From the NCBI RefSeq assembly GCF_000801335.2, contig NZ_JSEH01000014.1, positions 62,001 to 126,000 of the forward strand: a stretch of 64,000 nucleotides of DNA. The letters are read 5' to 3'. This DNA comes from Desulfovibrio sp. TomC. Its GTDB lineage: Bacteria > Desulfobacterota > Desulfovibrionia > Desulfovibrionales > Desulfovibrionaceae. This document shows, piece by piece, positions 55,152 to 64,000 of the stretch. The notes under the pieces are model-generated. The model saw only the letters and a program-made list of their open reading frames with translations. It had not been told where the DNA came from and did not search any database. Made by a program: the position numbers and the translations under genes. Within the stretch, counting starts at the first letter, position 1, and every line of letters begins with the position of its first letter.

Positions 55152-57042
55152 ACCCGTGCAAGTCGATCACGACAGATGCCAATTCGAGGACGCCGGGTCT
55201 TTCCTGGCGCGGCTAAGCATCAGATCGAGTCTGATCCTCGGATTCGGGGCCATGAGCGGGGTGATGGCCCTGGCTGTTCTCGCGGCCTTGTTCGTATCTT
55301 CCTCGGTCATATCTTCGGTCGGTGAGATTTTGGAAGTTCAGCTTCCGGCCACGGTCAATACTTTCCGGGTTGCCCGGGCTGCCGAAGCCCTCGGGGCATC
55401 TGGTATCCCCTTGGCTTTTCTCTCGACAGCGAACGAACGGGAGGTCGCCTTTCACCGCGTCGACACGGCCCTAAAGACCCTCAAACAATCCCAAGCCAGC
55501 TTGCAGGGGGCTGCGGAGGGCACGAACGAGGAGCTCGGGAGCCTCTTGTCTGAACTGACTGATAATCTGCAGCGAATGCGGGACATTGTGGATGAACGCA
55601 TCAGGTTGAGGCTGTTACAGCGAGGGGCCAGGGAGATGCTGTTGGCCAATCTTTTGGCTTTCCAGCAGCACTTAACTTATCGTGTTCGCATTCTCGAGGG
55701 GGACAGCGATGTAATTCACAGTCTGATGTCCCAGCCTTCCCCGCCGGTCGATCGAATTGCGAACATGGCTAACCAACTCACAATATTGTTGCCGGTGGCT
55801 AGGTTCTATGGGGAAATAGAGGCGGTCAACGGTCGTCTGCTTGCTGCAAGCCAAGATGCAACGTTGCCGACCTTGAACCTCTCTCTGCAGGTGCTAAACG
55901 CATCTCTGGAGTCTATCGAAATAACTCTCGACCGGTTCCCTGGGGGCTTGTCACGGGAATTGGCGCAGCCATTTGCAGATTTAAAACGACTTGTTCGTGG
56001 AGAAGACGGTCTTATACGCCTACGGGGGCGAGAGCTGCGACTGAATGAGGAGAGCCTAGCGCTGAATCACGTGAACGAACAAATATTGGAACGGGTCGAT
56101 GCAGCGACTGACAATATGGTACGCAGCGGACTCGATGCGGTGAGCCGGACTGGACTTGAGGTAGACGTTACGCGTCGGCGCTACTTTCTGTTTCTAGTTA
56201 TAACTACCGGGCTGGGCTTTGTTGGCGTTGCGCTTTTGATGCATTTTCAAATAGACCGCCATGTCATAGCCAGGCTTTCATGGTTGAGCACGGCGATGCA
56301 GAATGTGGCTGCAGGGCACATGGATGTCTCCCTGCCTCCGGCTGGTTGCAGCGAGTTGGGGCGACTGGGCGCAGCACTTCATCTATTTCGGGAAACCGCA
56401 ATTGAGGCCCGAGAGAGGGAATCCGCCTTGCATGCCAGCAACATCCGTGTTGAGCAGGCCCTGGCCTTGGTGGAGCAGAAGGCCGCAGAACTGGAAATTG
56501 CCAATGCGAAGCTGCAGGAGCTTTCCGTTCGTGACCCTCTTACAGGCCTTTTCAACCGCCGTCGTTTTGACCAAGCGTTGACTTCGGAGTGGGCCCGTGC
56601 CGGTCACGGTGGCAAACCTCTGGCTTTGCTCGTCCTCGACCTGGACTATTTCAAGCAATACAATGATCGGTACGGGCATCAGGCCGGGGACGCATGTTTG
56701 CAGCAAGTAGGTTCAATCCTGCAGAACCATGCCCGGCGTGCCGGTGACGTAGCGGCCCGCTTCGGTGGAGAGGAGTTCTGTCTTATTTGCCCCTATACCA
56801 ACAAGGAGCAAGCCGAGTCCATAGCCCAGAGCCTTCGACAGTCAATACTCGATCAAGCACTGCCACATGAAGATTCTCCATTTGGGGTAGTAACGGTGAG
56901 CATCGGTTACATGGTGGCCACGCCAGACGCAACATGCACATCCGATGACCTGTTACACTTGGCAGATCAAGCACTATACCTGGCTAAAGATAAAGGACGC
57001 AATTGCATCCAATTCATCGAGACACTACCGACTATTGTCTAA
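55126..57042 (+). CDS. Membrane HAMP-GGDEF diguanylate cyclase
   Basis: A 638-residue protein; the start is uncertain (ATG 55126, or a TTG at 55105) and overlaps the end of the binding-protein gene. Two membrane segments (about 40-62 and 362-382) enclose a long helical periplasmic sensor of the TorS-like type. A HAMP linker and coiled coil (about 385-470) lead to GGDEF with ARFGGEEF and an I-site RAGD. Both ends of the catalytic domain look intact. Given its neighbours, the periplasmic binding protein probably controls cyclic di-GMP synthesis through this protein and the kinase. Confidence 0.92.
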   Translation: MGSVPRWTEPVQVDHDRCQFEDAGSFLARLSIRSSLILGFGAMSGVMALAVLAALFVSSSVISSVGEILEVQLPATVNTFRVARAAEALGASGIPLAFLSTANEREVAFHRVDTALKTLKQSQASLQGAAEGTNEELGSLLSELTDNLQRMRDIVDERIRLRLLQRGAREMLLANLLAFQQHLTYRVRILEGDSDVIHSLMSQPSPPVDRIANMANQLTILLPVARFYGEIEAVNGRLLAASQDATLPTLNLSLQVLNASLESIEITLDRFPGGLSRELAQPFADLKRLVRGEDGLIRLRGRELRLNEESLALNHVNEQILERVDAATDNMVRSGLDAVSRTGLEVDVTRRRYFLFLVITTGLGFVGVALLMHFQIDRHVIARLSWLSTAMQNVAAGHMDVSLPPAGCSELGRLGAALHLFRETAIEARERESALHASNIRVEQALALVEQKAAELEIANAKLQELSVRDPLTGLFNRRRFDQALTSEWARAGHGGKPLALLVLDLDYFKQYNDRYGHQAGDACLQQVGSILQNHARRAGDVAARFGGEEFCLICPYTNKEQAESIAQSLRQSILDQALPHEDSPFGVVTVSIGYMVATPDATCTSDDLLHLADQALYLAKDKGRNCIQFIETLPTIV

Positions 57043-57376
57043 TAATAAACCATTTGTTAGAATCTAAATTTCATCTCCATGATCGCCATATTCATCTCAG
57101 ATTTAAGCTAGTACTCCACGATTCTTCGGTGGTGTAGTGTTTGCTAAACATTGATATTCGGCTTTTTGCAGCGAGGGATGGCAAATCTTAGCTGATAAAT
57201 CGTTCAGGAAGTGATACATGATGGGCTGAAATGCTAAATCCCATGCCATCCTTAAAAAGCTGGGCAAATGGGCAAGTCACTCGCTCCACTACCTGGAATT
57301 AGCTCCAAAGCGAGATTTATAGAGCGCCGACAAAGACGTGACTTTTACCACTTTCCCCCTATTTTTCAGAGTTCGA
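57043..57376. other. Non-coding stretch after the cyclase gene
   Basis: A 19-bp identity to the ISL3 remnant near 39520 occurs at about 57068-57086 (AAATTTCATCTCCATGATC), and a GGGCAAATGGGCAAG motif near 57265. Otherwise nothing is recognised. Confidence 0.35.
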
Positions 57377-57560
57377 TGCTAAAAATCCCAGGGTAAGACT
57401 TTCAAATTTACCACTTTACCTTGACAAATTGAACCAATTAGCTGTGACGCTGCCACTTGCTTCATAACCATGAGTACGATTCCAACGGGACCCTAATAGA
57501 GTCTTCACTTGGTCCAAAATTGGGCAGCCGCTGGCAATTTGTCCATTTTCGAAAGGGAGA
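57377..57560 (+). repeat. 184-bp direct repeat, right copy
   Basis: Second copy of 49043-49226 in the same orientation, about 92 percent identical by eye and equal in length. It closes an 8.2-kb segment containing one kinase, one binding-protein and one cyclase gene. Confidence 0.75.
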
Positions 57561-58036
57561 TAAGATTAGATCTCTCTCAGTCTCTGGTGGCTCCAGGGGT
57601 GATAGGCGAGTGGCCCCTCGTGGAGGATGTCGGGTGAATCCTACCAGCACGGTCATAGGCTTGTTCCTGTTGGCACCGCTATCGACAGAGTCTGGTTGTC
57701 TGGTGACCTGATTCATTTGCGCGTGCTTTTTTTGTCCATTCAAGGAAACCGTAGGGCTCCCGGACTGGGCTTCATCGATCCGTTGGCACCATTGCGAAGT
57801 CCGAGCCGCCGGGGTCAATCACCTCCGGCTCGACAACCTTCCCACCGACAATTGCCCCGTACCTAAACACCATTGTGCTGGTTCACAGTTCTCGAAAGGC
57901 AGCCAGAGGACTGCCTGGCATACCGGCGCTGTTATCATGATCACTTAGCAAAAAGCTGACGCCACCCCCTTCCGCTAGACCATTGACTCTGATATGATTG
58001 ATACAAAGTGGAAAACCCAAGGCGGCGGGCAAGAAT
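57561..58036. other. Gene-free stretch before the PocR kinase
   Basis: ORFs on both strands look like chance. It may hold decayed IS sequence; the last 100 bp should include the promoter of the next gene. Confidence 0.35.
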
Positions 58037-60640
58037 ATGTCGGATTCCGAAAAGGCAAGCAGGAGAATTAAATCGCAACTCGATAGTTTCGCCCAAACAC
58101 CGATCCACGACAAGGGCTTATTCCAGATTGTTTTAAGCTGTTTACCCATGCCGTACCTGCTTGTTGATACGGATGAGCGAGTCCTTCAAACGAATCAAGC
58201 TTGCCTTGACATGCTTAAAATTGATGGCTCTGTAGAATCATGTTGCGGGAAAAGTTTAAGTGAAGTTTTTTACAACGATCCATCCCATCCAACTGTCGTA
58301 GGTAGAAGCATTCAAGAGAATAAAATATTCAGAGATATCGAAGTCCCTACTAGTGATCACCACGGAATAGAACTCCACATTGTTGCAAATGTTTTCCCAC
58401 TTTACGATCTAAATAAAGATTGTATTGGTGGAATGTGTATATACGTTGACACCACAGAAAGCAAACGCACTGAAGAAGCGCTGGAAAGACGGATGGTGGC
58501 GCTTACACGCCCCCTCGAGGACACCGAGGGCATCCAATTTGAAGACATGTTTAACCTGACCGATATCCAGCGTCTCCAAGATGAATTTGCCAATGCCACG
58601 CGTGTAGCCTCTATTATTACCCGACCTGATGGAACGCCCATTACCAATCCGAGTAACTTTTGCCGTCTGTGTAGCGATATTATTCGCAAAACTGAAAAAG
58701 GTCAGGCCAATTGTTTTCGATCAGACGCCATGCTTGGACAGCTATCCGTTTCTGGACCAACCATTCGGCCGTGCATGAGCGGGGGGCTGTGGGACGCAGG
58801 GGCGGGTATCTCGGTAGGCGGACGACACATTGCCAACTGGCTGATCGGCCAAGTGCGCGACGCAAGCCAAAACGAAAAACAGATGCGCGACTATGCAAAA
58901 CGGATCGGAGCCGACGAAGACGAAGTGGTTGAGGCTTTCCGTGAAGTTCCCAGCATGACACCAGAGAGCTTCAGACAAATCGCTCAAGTTCTTTTTACCC
59001 TGACCAAACAACTCTCTTCAATGGCGTACCAAAATATTCAACAAGCCAGATTCATTTCTGATCGAAAGCAGGCAGAAAATGCCATCAAGCTAAGTGAAGC
59101 ACGCTTTAAAAAATTATTCGACAACGTTGATTCAGTGGCTGTCCAAGGCTATGATCGTGACAGGAAAGTCATCTACTGGAATAATGCCAGTGAAAAAATT
59201 TATGGATACAAGAAAAATGAAGCAATTGGTGTCCACCTTGAAGACCTAATAATTCCACCCGATATGCGTCCTCATGTTGTTGAAGCAATTCGACAATACG
59301 CAGAAGAAGGTAAGGCCATCCCTGCGGGCGAGCTTAACCTGATGCGCAAAGACGGGACATCCGTCCCAGTCTATTCAAGCCATGTCATGCAAACAACAGG
59401 GCATGGCGACTTAGAGCTATTTTGTCTAGACATCGACCTGACAGAGCTTGATGCGGTCAAACAAGAGTTAATCTCTGCCAAAGACAAAGCGGAGGCGTCA
59501 AATAAAGCAAAGAGCGAATTTCTTGCGAACATGAGCCACGAAATCCGCACACCGCTCAATGGCATACTTGGCATGTTACAACTCCTTGAAAAAACGGAGC
59601 CGAGCGACGAACAAAAAGAGTATCTACTGGGTGCAATTAAGTCGTCAAAAAGATTGACACGCTTGCTGTCTGACATCCTTGACTTGTCAAAGATAGAAGC
59701 CAAGCAAACCATTATTGACGAAGTTGAATTCGACATCGAAGAGATGACTCAGTCCATTTGTGACGTTTTTTTGCTATCCATCAAAGAGCATGGATTGATT
59801 TTGAACGTCGCGCTGGACAAGAAAATTCCCCGCCGCCTCGTTGGTGATGAAACAAGGTTGAGACAGATACTGTTCAACATCGTCGGAAATGCCATCAAGT
59901 TTACGCCAGAAGGAAGTATTTCCGTTGAAATATCACTCCTGCCGTGCCCCGTGGAACAATCGTGCCGAATATTTATTTCAGTTTCCGACACTGGGATAGG
60001 GATACCAGACGACAGACAGAAAGACATTCTGGAACCATTTACACAAGTAGACGGATCATATGTTCGATCCAAGCAAGGAGCTGGGCTGGGGCTGGCTATC
60101 GTCAAACGACTTGTCAGCCTATTAGGTGGAAGTCTTTGCATAGATAGTGAGATTGGAAAGGGAACAACATTTTATGTCGTTTTACAGTTTAATTTTGCAA
60201 CCACGACAAGGACAGACAACGAATACGTTAAGCCAACAACTGAGAATGAAATATCTCCAGGCTTAAACATCCTTGTCGTTGAAGATGAACAGATAAACAG
60301 AATAGTTGCTTGCAAGACTCTAAACAAGCTTGGCTGCAAGACTACGATGGCTGTCGACGGGAAAAATGCATTGGCGAAACTTGCCAAATCCGATTTTGAT
60401 TTAATCTTAATGGATATCCAGATGCCTGTCATGGACGGTGTCGCTGCGACCAAATCAATAAGAAGCGCGCCAGAATTTGTTTCAAAGTCAAATATCCCAA
60501 TAATAGCAATGACTGCTCATGCAATGCTAGGAGACCGCGAAACATTCCTAGAAGCAGGGATGGACGACTACGTTTCCAAGCCGTTTAGCAAGCAGGAACT
60601 CATTGATGCGATAGCAAGAGTGACAATGAAGAAGTCGTGA
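58037..60640 (+). CDS. Hybrid sensor kinase with PocR ligand-binding domain
   Basis: An 867-residue soluble kinase from the ATG at 58037. An in-frame TTG at 57998 would add 13 residues. A PAS domain (about 30-140) is followed by a PocR domain (about 165-330) with its Cys set, [18 protein letters not shown] and [13 protein letters not shown]. Then come a second PAS (about 350-470), HisKA with [15 protein letters not shown], HATPase ([28 protein letters not shown]) and a receiver with [13 protein letters not shown]. PocR domains sense small organic ligands in propanediol-type regulators. The kinase core is closely similar to that of the kinase at 50014. Confidence 0.93.
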   Translation: MSDSEKASRRIKSQLDSFAQTPIHDKGLFQIVLSCLPMPYLLVDTDERVLQTNQACLDMLKIDGSVESCCGKSLSEVFYNDPSHPTVVGRSIQENKIFRDIEVPTSDHHGIELHIVANVFPLYDLNKDCIGGMCIYVDTTESKRTEEALERRMVALTRPLEDTEGIQFEDMFNLTDIQRLQDEFANATRVASIITRPDGTPITNPSNFCRLCSDIIRKTEKGQANCFRSDAMLGQLSVSGPTIRPCMSGGLWDAGAGISVGGRHIANWLIGQVRDASQNEKQMRDYAKRIGADEDEVVEAFREVPSMTPESFRQIAQVLFTLTKQLSSMAYQNIQQARFISDRKQAENAIKLSEARFKKLFDNVDSVAVQGYDRDRKVIYWNNASEKIYGYKKNEAIGVHLEDLIIPPDMRPHVVEAIRQYAEEGKAIPAGELNLMRKDGTSVPVYSSHVMQTTGHGDLELFCLDIDLTELDAVKQELISAKDKAEASNKAKSEFLANMSHEIRTPLNGILGMLQLLEKTEPSDEQKEYLLGAIKSSKRLTRLLSDILDLSKIEAKQTIIDEVEFDIEEMTQSICDVFLLSIKEHGLILNVALDKKIPRRLVGDETRLRQILFNIVGNAIKFTPEGSISVEISLLPCPVEQSCRIFISVSDTGIGIPDDRQKDILEPFTQVDGSYVRSKQGAGLGLAIVKRLVSLLGGSLCIDSEIGKGTTFYVVLQFNFATTTRTDNEYVKPTTENEISPGLNILVVEDEQINRIVACKTLNKLGCKTTMAVDGKNALAKLAKSDFDLILMDIQMPVMDGVAATKSIRSAPEFVSKSNIPIIAMTAHAMLGDRETFLEAGMDDYVSKPFSKQELIDAIARVTMKKS

Positions 60641-60948
60641 CAAGTTTCATGCATACATTGTTGTGCAGTTACAATACGAAATAATTCAACCAATATATGC
60701 GTAAGAATACTGCAAAAAGTAGCATAAACAATCTTCTGGGCGGAGAAGTATAAACCAACCAACACAAATTCGCCCTTTCAGCACTATGACTGTGGCAAAA
60801 AAATTACAGACATTCAAAATAGGCTCTCTAGCATGCAAAATTCCGTTCTGACATTTAATCTATGTTTTTTAAATTTCTTCCGGAACTTGCAAGCCAATTT
60901 TTATCGAAAGACAATAGTTAGTAGCTACATTAGCAGGAGGGATATCAC
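60641..60948. other. AT-rich intergenic region
   Basis: No gene and no cobalamin-riboswitch features were found despite the B12-binding gene downstream. It should hold the promoter of the receiver/B12/kinase operon. Confidence 0.4.
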
Positions 60949-61320
60949 ATGGCAGTAGTTCTTCTTGTCGATGATGACGATACATATAGATGTATTTTGC
61001 GTCGATGGCTTGTCAGCAAGGGGCATGAGGTCATAGAGGCCAGCAATGGCAGAATAGGCATTGAGCAATGCCACAAAAGCCATCCAGATGTTGTTGTTAC
61101 TGATGTTTTTATGCCAGAGGCAGATGGATTAGAGATGTCGATGGATGTTGTTGCTTCGCATTGCGCTAAGGGAGTGATCGTCCTTTCAGGTGGGGGGAAA
61201 ACTATGACAGGGGGGTGCTTTCTTGAGTATGCTAAGGGGCTTGGTGCTAACGAGGCGTTCCAGAAACCTGTTGATAAGGAGCGTTTTCTCGCAGCGGTGG
61301 CTTCCATCGCAGAGAGTTGA
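60949..61320 (+). CDS. Single-domain response regulator
   Basis: A 123-residue CheY-like receiver with the acidic DDDD near the start, the phosphoacceptor Asp in VVVTDVFMPEADG, the Ser in IVLSGGG and the Lys in FQKPVDK. No output domain. GGAGGG precedes the ATG. It heads an operon with a B12-binding protein and a histidine kinase, and is the probable kinase target. Confidence 0.93.
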   Translation: MAVVLLVDDDDTYRCILRRWLVSKGHEVIEASNGRIGIEQCHKSHPDVVVTDVFMPEADGLEMSMDVVASHCAKGVIVLSGGGKTMTGGCFLEYAKGLGANEAFQKPVDKERFLAAVASIAES

Positions 61321-61348
61321 GTCCCGGCAGTAAACACATGGAGCCGAC

Positions 61349-61993
61349 ATGGAATCTGACCTTTACGATAGTTATTTTCAAAGCCTAGTTGCCGGTGATC
61401 GCAGGGCATGCCGGCAAATTATTCTTGGTCTTTTGGAAACTGACATCGACATCAAAACCCTGTATCTTAGTTACTTTCAAAAGTCGCTGTATGCTATTGG
61501 TGATCTTTGGGCTGCAAACAAAATCACCGTCGCAGTGGAGCACATGGCAACGGCAATCACTGAAAGTCTATTCCCCTTGGTCTACCCCAGAATCTTCATG
61601 GCGGACCACTGCGGTAAGAAAGCTGTCATCTCCTGCACCGCGAACGAATACCATCAGATCGGCGGGAAAATGGTCGCTGATATACTGGAACTCAACGGCT
61701 GGGACACCATTTTCCTGGGGGCAAATACTCCACTCCAGAGCCTTCTGGACTTCATCGATACAAATCAACCAGATATGGTCGGCCTTTCTCTAAGTTTGCA
61801 GGATAATATGCCGAACCTACTCACGGCAATTGGCAAAATCCGTGACCGACATCCGGAGCTATCAATTATTGTCGGGGGACAAGCATTTAGCTTCTCTGGT
61901 AGCGAAATTCTGAAGGCAACTGAACATGTTCATTTAATACGTTCCTTTTCAGAACTTGAAGGATATATACAGGCAGATGCTTATGCGACCTAA
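61349..61993 (+). CDS. Cobalamin-binding sensor-type protein
   Basis: A 214-residue protein made only of a B12-binding unit. The N-terminal four-helix cap (about 8-85) contains ITVAVEHMATAI, as in CarH/MtaC-like proteins. The Rossmann part carries NEYHQIGGKMVADILELNGW, where EYHQIG stands for the usual (D/E)xHxxG cobalt-ligand motif, then FLGANTP, VGLSLSLQD and IIVGGQAF. No enzyme domain is attached. Between a receiver and a kinase gene it is best read as a B12-based sensor (light, redox or ligand). The last 17 nt overlap the kinase gene. Confidence 0.88.
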   Translation: MESDLYDSYFQSLVAGDRRACRQIILGLLETDIDIKTLYLSYFQKSLYAIGDLWAANKITVAVEHMATAITESLFPLVYPRIFMADHCGKKAVISCTANEYHQIGGKMVADILELNGWDTIFLGANTPLQSLLDFIDTNQPDMVGLSLSLQDNMPNLLTAIGKIRDRHPELSIIVGGQAFSFSGSEILKATEHVHLIRSFSELEGYIQADAYAT

Positions 61994-63101
61994 ATCCGTT
62001 GACAATGTGAGCGCCAGGTTCCTTAATGATTTTGCGGAAATGATCTACTTGCGGCTAGATAATTCTGGCCGCATTTTAGAAGCAAATAATTTTGCTAAAG
62101 CTACCTTGCAACCGGATCCGCTTGGCCTGAATTTTAGCGAGATTTTTGTTGCTTTCACACAGACCATTGACCCACTCCAGGCCGCACAGAATGAAATGAC
62201 CCATGTTCCGGCCTCTGTTAATACCTGTGCTGACCTTCCTCGGACTTTTTTTTTCAGTTTTTTTAAAGTTACCGAGGGAGTGGATGTTTACGGAGAGGCC
62301 TCGGGCACGGAAGTACTCACTCTGCAGAAGACTTTAATTGAAACAAACAATGAACTCAGCAACATGACACGGCAACTTCAAAAAAACAACAGCGAGTTGC
62401 AAAAACTTAACGACATTAAGAATCAGTTTCTAGGAATGGCCGCACACGACCTGAGAAACCCTATTGGAGCTATTATTGCCTACAGTGATTTTGTCATGGA
62501 TGAAGCTAAGTCTTTGACGGATGAGCAGAAAGAATTTCTAAGCATAATAAAAAACTCTAGCAATTACATGCTTAAATTGCTGGACGATTTGCTGGACTTT
62601 TCAAAGATTGAAGCTGGAAAGCTTGGGCTTGATTTATCTCGATGTGATTACGTTAATTTCGTTAAGAGGGTTGTCAAACTGAATTCAGCTATTGCAGCCA
62701 AAAAACATATCCAAATAATTTTAAACGTGCATGAAGTAATTCCTGAGCTAGATTTTGATTCAATAAAAATCGAGCAAGTTCTCAACAATATATTGTCAAA
62801 CGCGTTGAAATATTCACTGCGAAACACTACAATCGTGGTGAATATGTTTATGAGCGGTGATTTTGTGACAGTTGAGGTTCGTGATCAAGGTGTTGGAATC
62901 CCCAAAGACAAAATCGACTTAATCTTCCAACCTTTCACCAGGGTCTCGAAGCAAGGCACGGAAGGAGAGCGTAGCACAGGCTTGGGACTTGCTATCGTCC
63001 GGCGCATCGTCCTTGGCCATCGTGGACGCATCTGGGTGGAGAGCAGTGAAGGCGAAGGTTCAACATTTTATTTCACTTTGCCTGTTGTGGCAAAAGAGTG
63101 A
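61977..63101 (+). CDS. Cytoplasmic PAS-type histidine kinase
   Basis: A 374-residue kinase. A small PAS-like N-terminal domain (about 10-110), a coiled coil (about 120-150), HisKA with MAAHDLRNPIGAIIAY, and HATPase with NNILSNALKYS, DQGVGIPKD and STGLGLAIVRRIVLGHRG. No membrane segment, so the signal is internal. The start lies inside the B12-protein gene (ATG 61977 or 61983). Operon context suggests that the B12 protein controls this kinase and that it phosphorylates the single-domain regulator. Confidence 0.92.
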   Translation: MLMRPKSVDNVSARFLNDFAEMIYLRLDNSGRILEANNFAKATLQPDPLGLNFSEIFVAFTQTIDPLQAAQNEMTHVPASVNTCADLPRTFFFSFFKVTEGVDVYGEASGTEVLTLQKTLIETNNELSNMTRQLQKNNSELQKLNDIKNQFLGMAAHDLRNPIGAIIAYSDFVMDEAKSLTDEQKEFLSIIKNSSNYMLKLLDDLLDFSKIEAGKLGLDLSRCDYVNFVKRVVKLNSAIAAKKHIQIILNVHEVIPELDFDSIKIEQVLNNILSNALKYSLRNTTIVVNMFMSGDFVTVEVRDQGVGIPKDKIDLIFQPFTRVSKQGTEGERSTGLGLAIVRRIVLGHRGRIWVESSEGEGSTFYFTLPVVAKE

Positions 63102-63235
63102 GCAAATAAAAAATGGCTAGTGGAATTTCTATCGCTATCCGAACTGTTAGTCATTGCGGTTCAAAAATTGTAACAATTTTAAGAAATATTCGCAACGAAC
63201 AAATTGTCACGGCCTCTGGCCTGTGAAAGGAGCTG

Positions 63236-63811
63236 TTGTTGCTTAAATTTATAGTGTTGGCAGGAATATGTTTATGCATAGCAATCCTGACTGTCGCTTT
63301 TGTGAAACTACCCATAAAGTATATCATAAGAGATTTATTCGCAAAAGAAATGCCCCTTGAAACCGTCCAAAACGTCGACCTCAATCGGTACCAGGGCACT
63401 TGGTTTTCGGTATACGAGTTCTACGCTTGGTTTCAAGCTGGATGCAAATGCACTAAAGCAGAATATTTGCTTACAGATAGCGGAAAAGTTGAAGTAAAAA
63501 ATTCATGCTACCGAGATGGCAATCTTGTCACAGCGACAGCAATAGCATGGCCCATCAATAAAGGAGACAACTCCAAGCTTTATGTTCAATTCAGGGCACC
63601 ATTCAAGGGGAAATATTACATCCTATCAATAGACGAAGACTATCAGCACGTCCTCGTTGGAACACCAGACAGAAACTATCTCTGGATTCTTTCACGCACG
63701 AAGACTATTGATGAAAATACCTTCAAAGAATTCAAGGCAAAAGCAGAAGAGCTTGGGTTTGACAGTTCGCGTTTTTTAAAAGTTAATCATGAGTGCTCTA
63801 GATCTGATTGA
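63236..63811 (+). CDS. Lipocalin-family protein
   Basis: A 191-residue protein starting at a TTG preceded by AAAGGAG. An N-terminal hydrophobic segment (about 2-25) anchors or exports it; it is not a clear lipobox. The lipocalin fold is shown by LNRYQGTWFSVYEFYAWFQ, VEVKNSCYRDG, KYYILSIDEDYQHVLVGTPD and YLWILSRTKTIDENTFKEF, as in Blc-type bacterial lipocalins that bind lipids at the envelope. It stands alone after the kinase operon. Confidence 0.88.
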   Translation: MLLKFIVLAGICLCIAILTVAFVKLPIKYIIRDLFAKEMPLETVQNVDLNRYQGTWFSVYEFYAWFQAGCKCTKAEYLLTDSGKVEVKNSCYRDGNLVTATAIAWPINKGDNSKLYVQFRAPFKGKYYILSIDEDYQHVLVGTPDRNYLWILSRTKTIDENTFKEFKAKAEELGFDSSRFLKVNHECSRSD

Positions 63812-63956
63812 TCCCTAGACGCGCTAATCTTCTGGCACTTTCTGAAGTGAAAGAACCTGTCGGGTAATTTTGACGTTTTGCTCTTTAAAAGCACAGACAG
63901 TCCAAGCGATACCACCAATAATGCTATTTTCAACCATCAACCGATCGGAGTGTAAA

Positions 63957-64000
63957 ATGACAGATGCCAAGGAGTTGAAAATGTACTTTGAAGAAACCAA
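63957..64000 (+). CDS. Start of a gene cut by the window end
   Basis: An ATG with GGAG about 8 nt upstream opens a frame (MTDAKELKMYFEET) that continues past the last base. Too short to identify. Confidence 0.45.
   Translation, partial: MTDAKELKMYFEET

Noticed and set aside
60641-60948. Cobalamin riboswitch upstream of the B12-binding operon
   Set aside because: The leader is AT-rich and lacks the conserved B12-box sequence and a credible multi-stem fold.

Overview
The window looks like an accessory region of a chromosome from a Desulfovibrio-type sulfate reducer (Desulfobacterota). Supporting signs are a MucR/Ros regulator, a hybrid-cluster protein next to a quinol-type nitric oxide reductase remnant, very many multidomain sensor kinases and c-di-GMP enzymes, and a solo XerC/D-like protein. 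This assignment is inferred from gene content only.

Layout. 1-2822: a membrane sensor kinase bracketed by a 102-bp direct repeat. 2832-2916: a terminator and the 3' part of a tRNA-Glu gene, probably the displaced end of an integration site; sequence to the right is then likely inside an integrated element. 3097-4699: XRE/ImmA-IrrE regulator plus PIN protein, a toxin-antitoxin-like pair. 5136-7776: an ECF sigma operon (sigma factor, membrane protein with a glycogen-binding-like domain, two exported Gly-rich proteins). 7951-10013: divergent GNAT and CaiB-type genes. 10136-16567: operon of a PhnD-like binding protein, a hybrid kinase with Hpt, and an HD-GYP regulator. 17248-20340: a membrane gene broken by an intact IS21-family element, then decayed sequence. 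20351-22972: a small membrane ORF with an in-frame TGA (candidate selenoprotein), a truncated norZ, hcp with a distal FNR/DNR-like box, and a stray fragment of an ABC ATPase gene. 22987-26616: TetR regulator with a DevBCA/MacAB-like exporter.

26650-33138: an ADP-ribosylglycohydrolase remnant, the XerC/D-like protein with two upstream inverted repeats, UV endonuclease UvsE, MucR and two c-di-GMP genes. 33269-36151: GIY-YIG protein, RecD2 helicase and nucleoside deoxyribosyltransferase.

From about 36.2 to 48.8 kb the DNA is visibly AT-rich and carries mostly unfamiliar genes: a serine resolvase, a cyclotransferase/formylglutamate-hydrolase-like operon, a DUF5131 protein, and a 1552-residue protein that joins an archaeo-eukaryotic-type primase, a Cys-rich SF2 helicase and a family A DNA polymerase in one chain. 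I read this stretch as a plasmid- or phage-like element with its own replicase; it is the most unusual item in the window.

49.0-57.6 kb: a second sensory cassette (hybrid kinase, amino-acid-type binding protein, diguanylate cyclase) bracketed by a 184-bp direct repeat, with an istB fragment just inside the left copy. 58.0-63.1 kb: a PocR-domain hybrid kinase and a receiver/B12-binding protein/kinase operon. The window ends with a lipocalin and the first codons of another gene.

In function, much of the window is signal input (six sensor kinases with periplasmic, PocR, PAS or B12 sensing parts) feeding phosphorelay and c-di-GMP output, laid down in DNA reshaped by insertion sequences and gene fragments. 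GC statements are by eye; domain calls come from reading motifs, without database searches.
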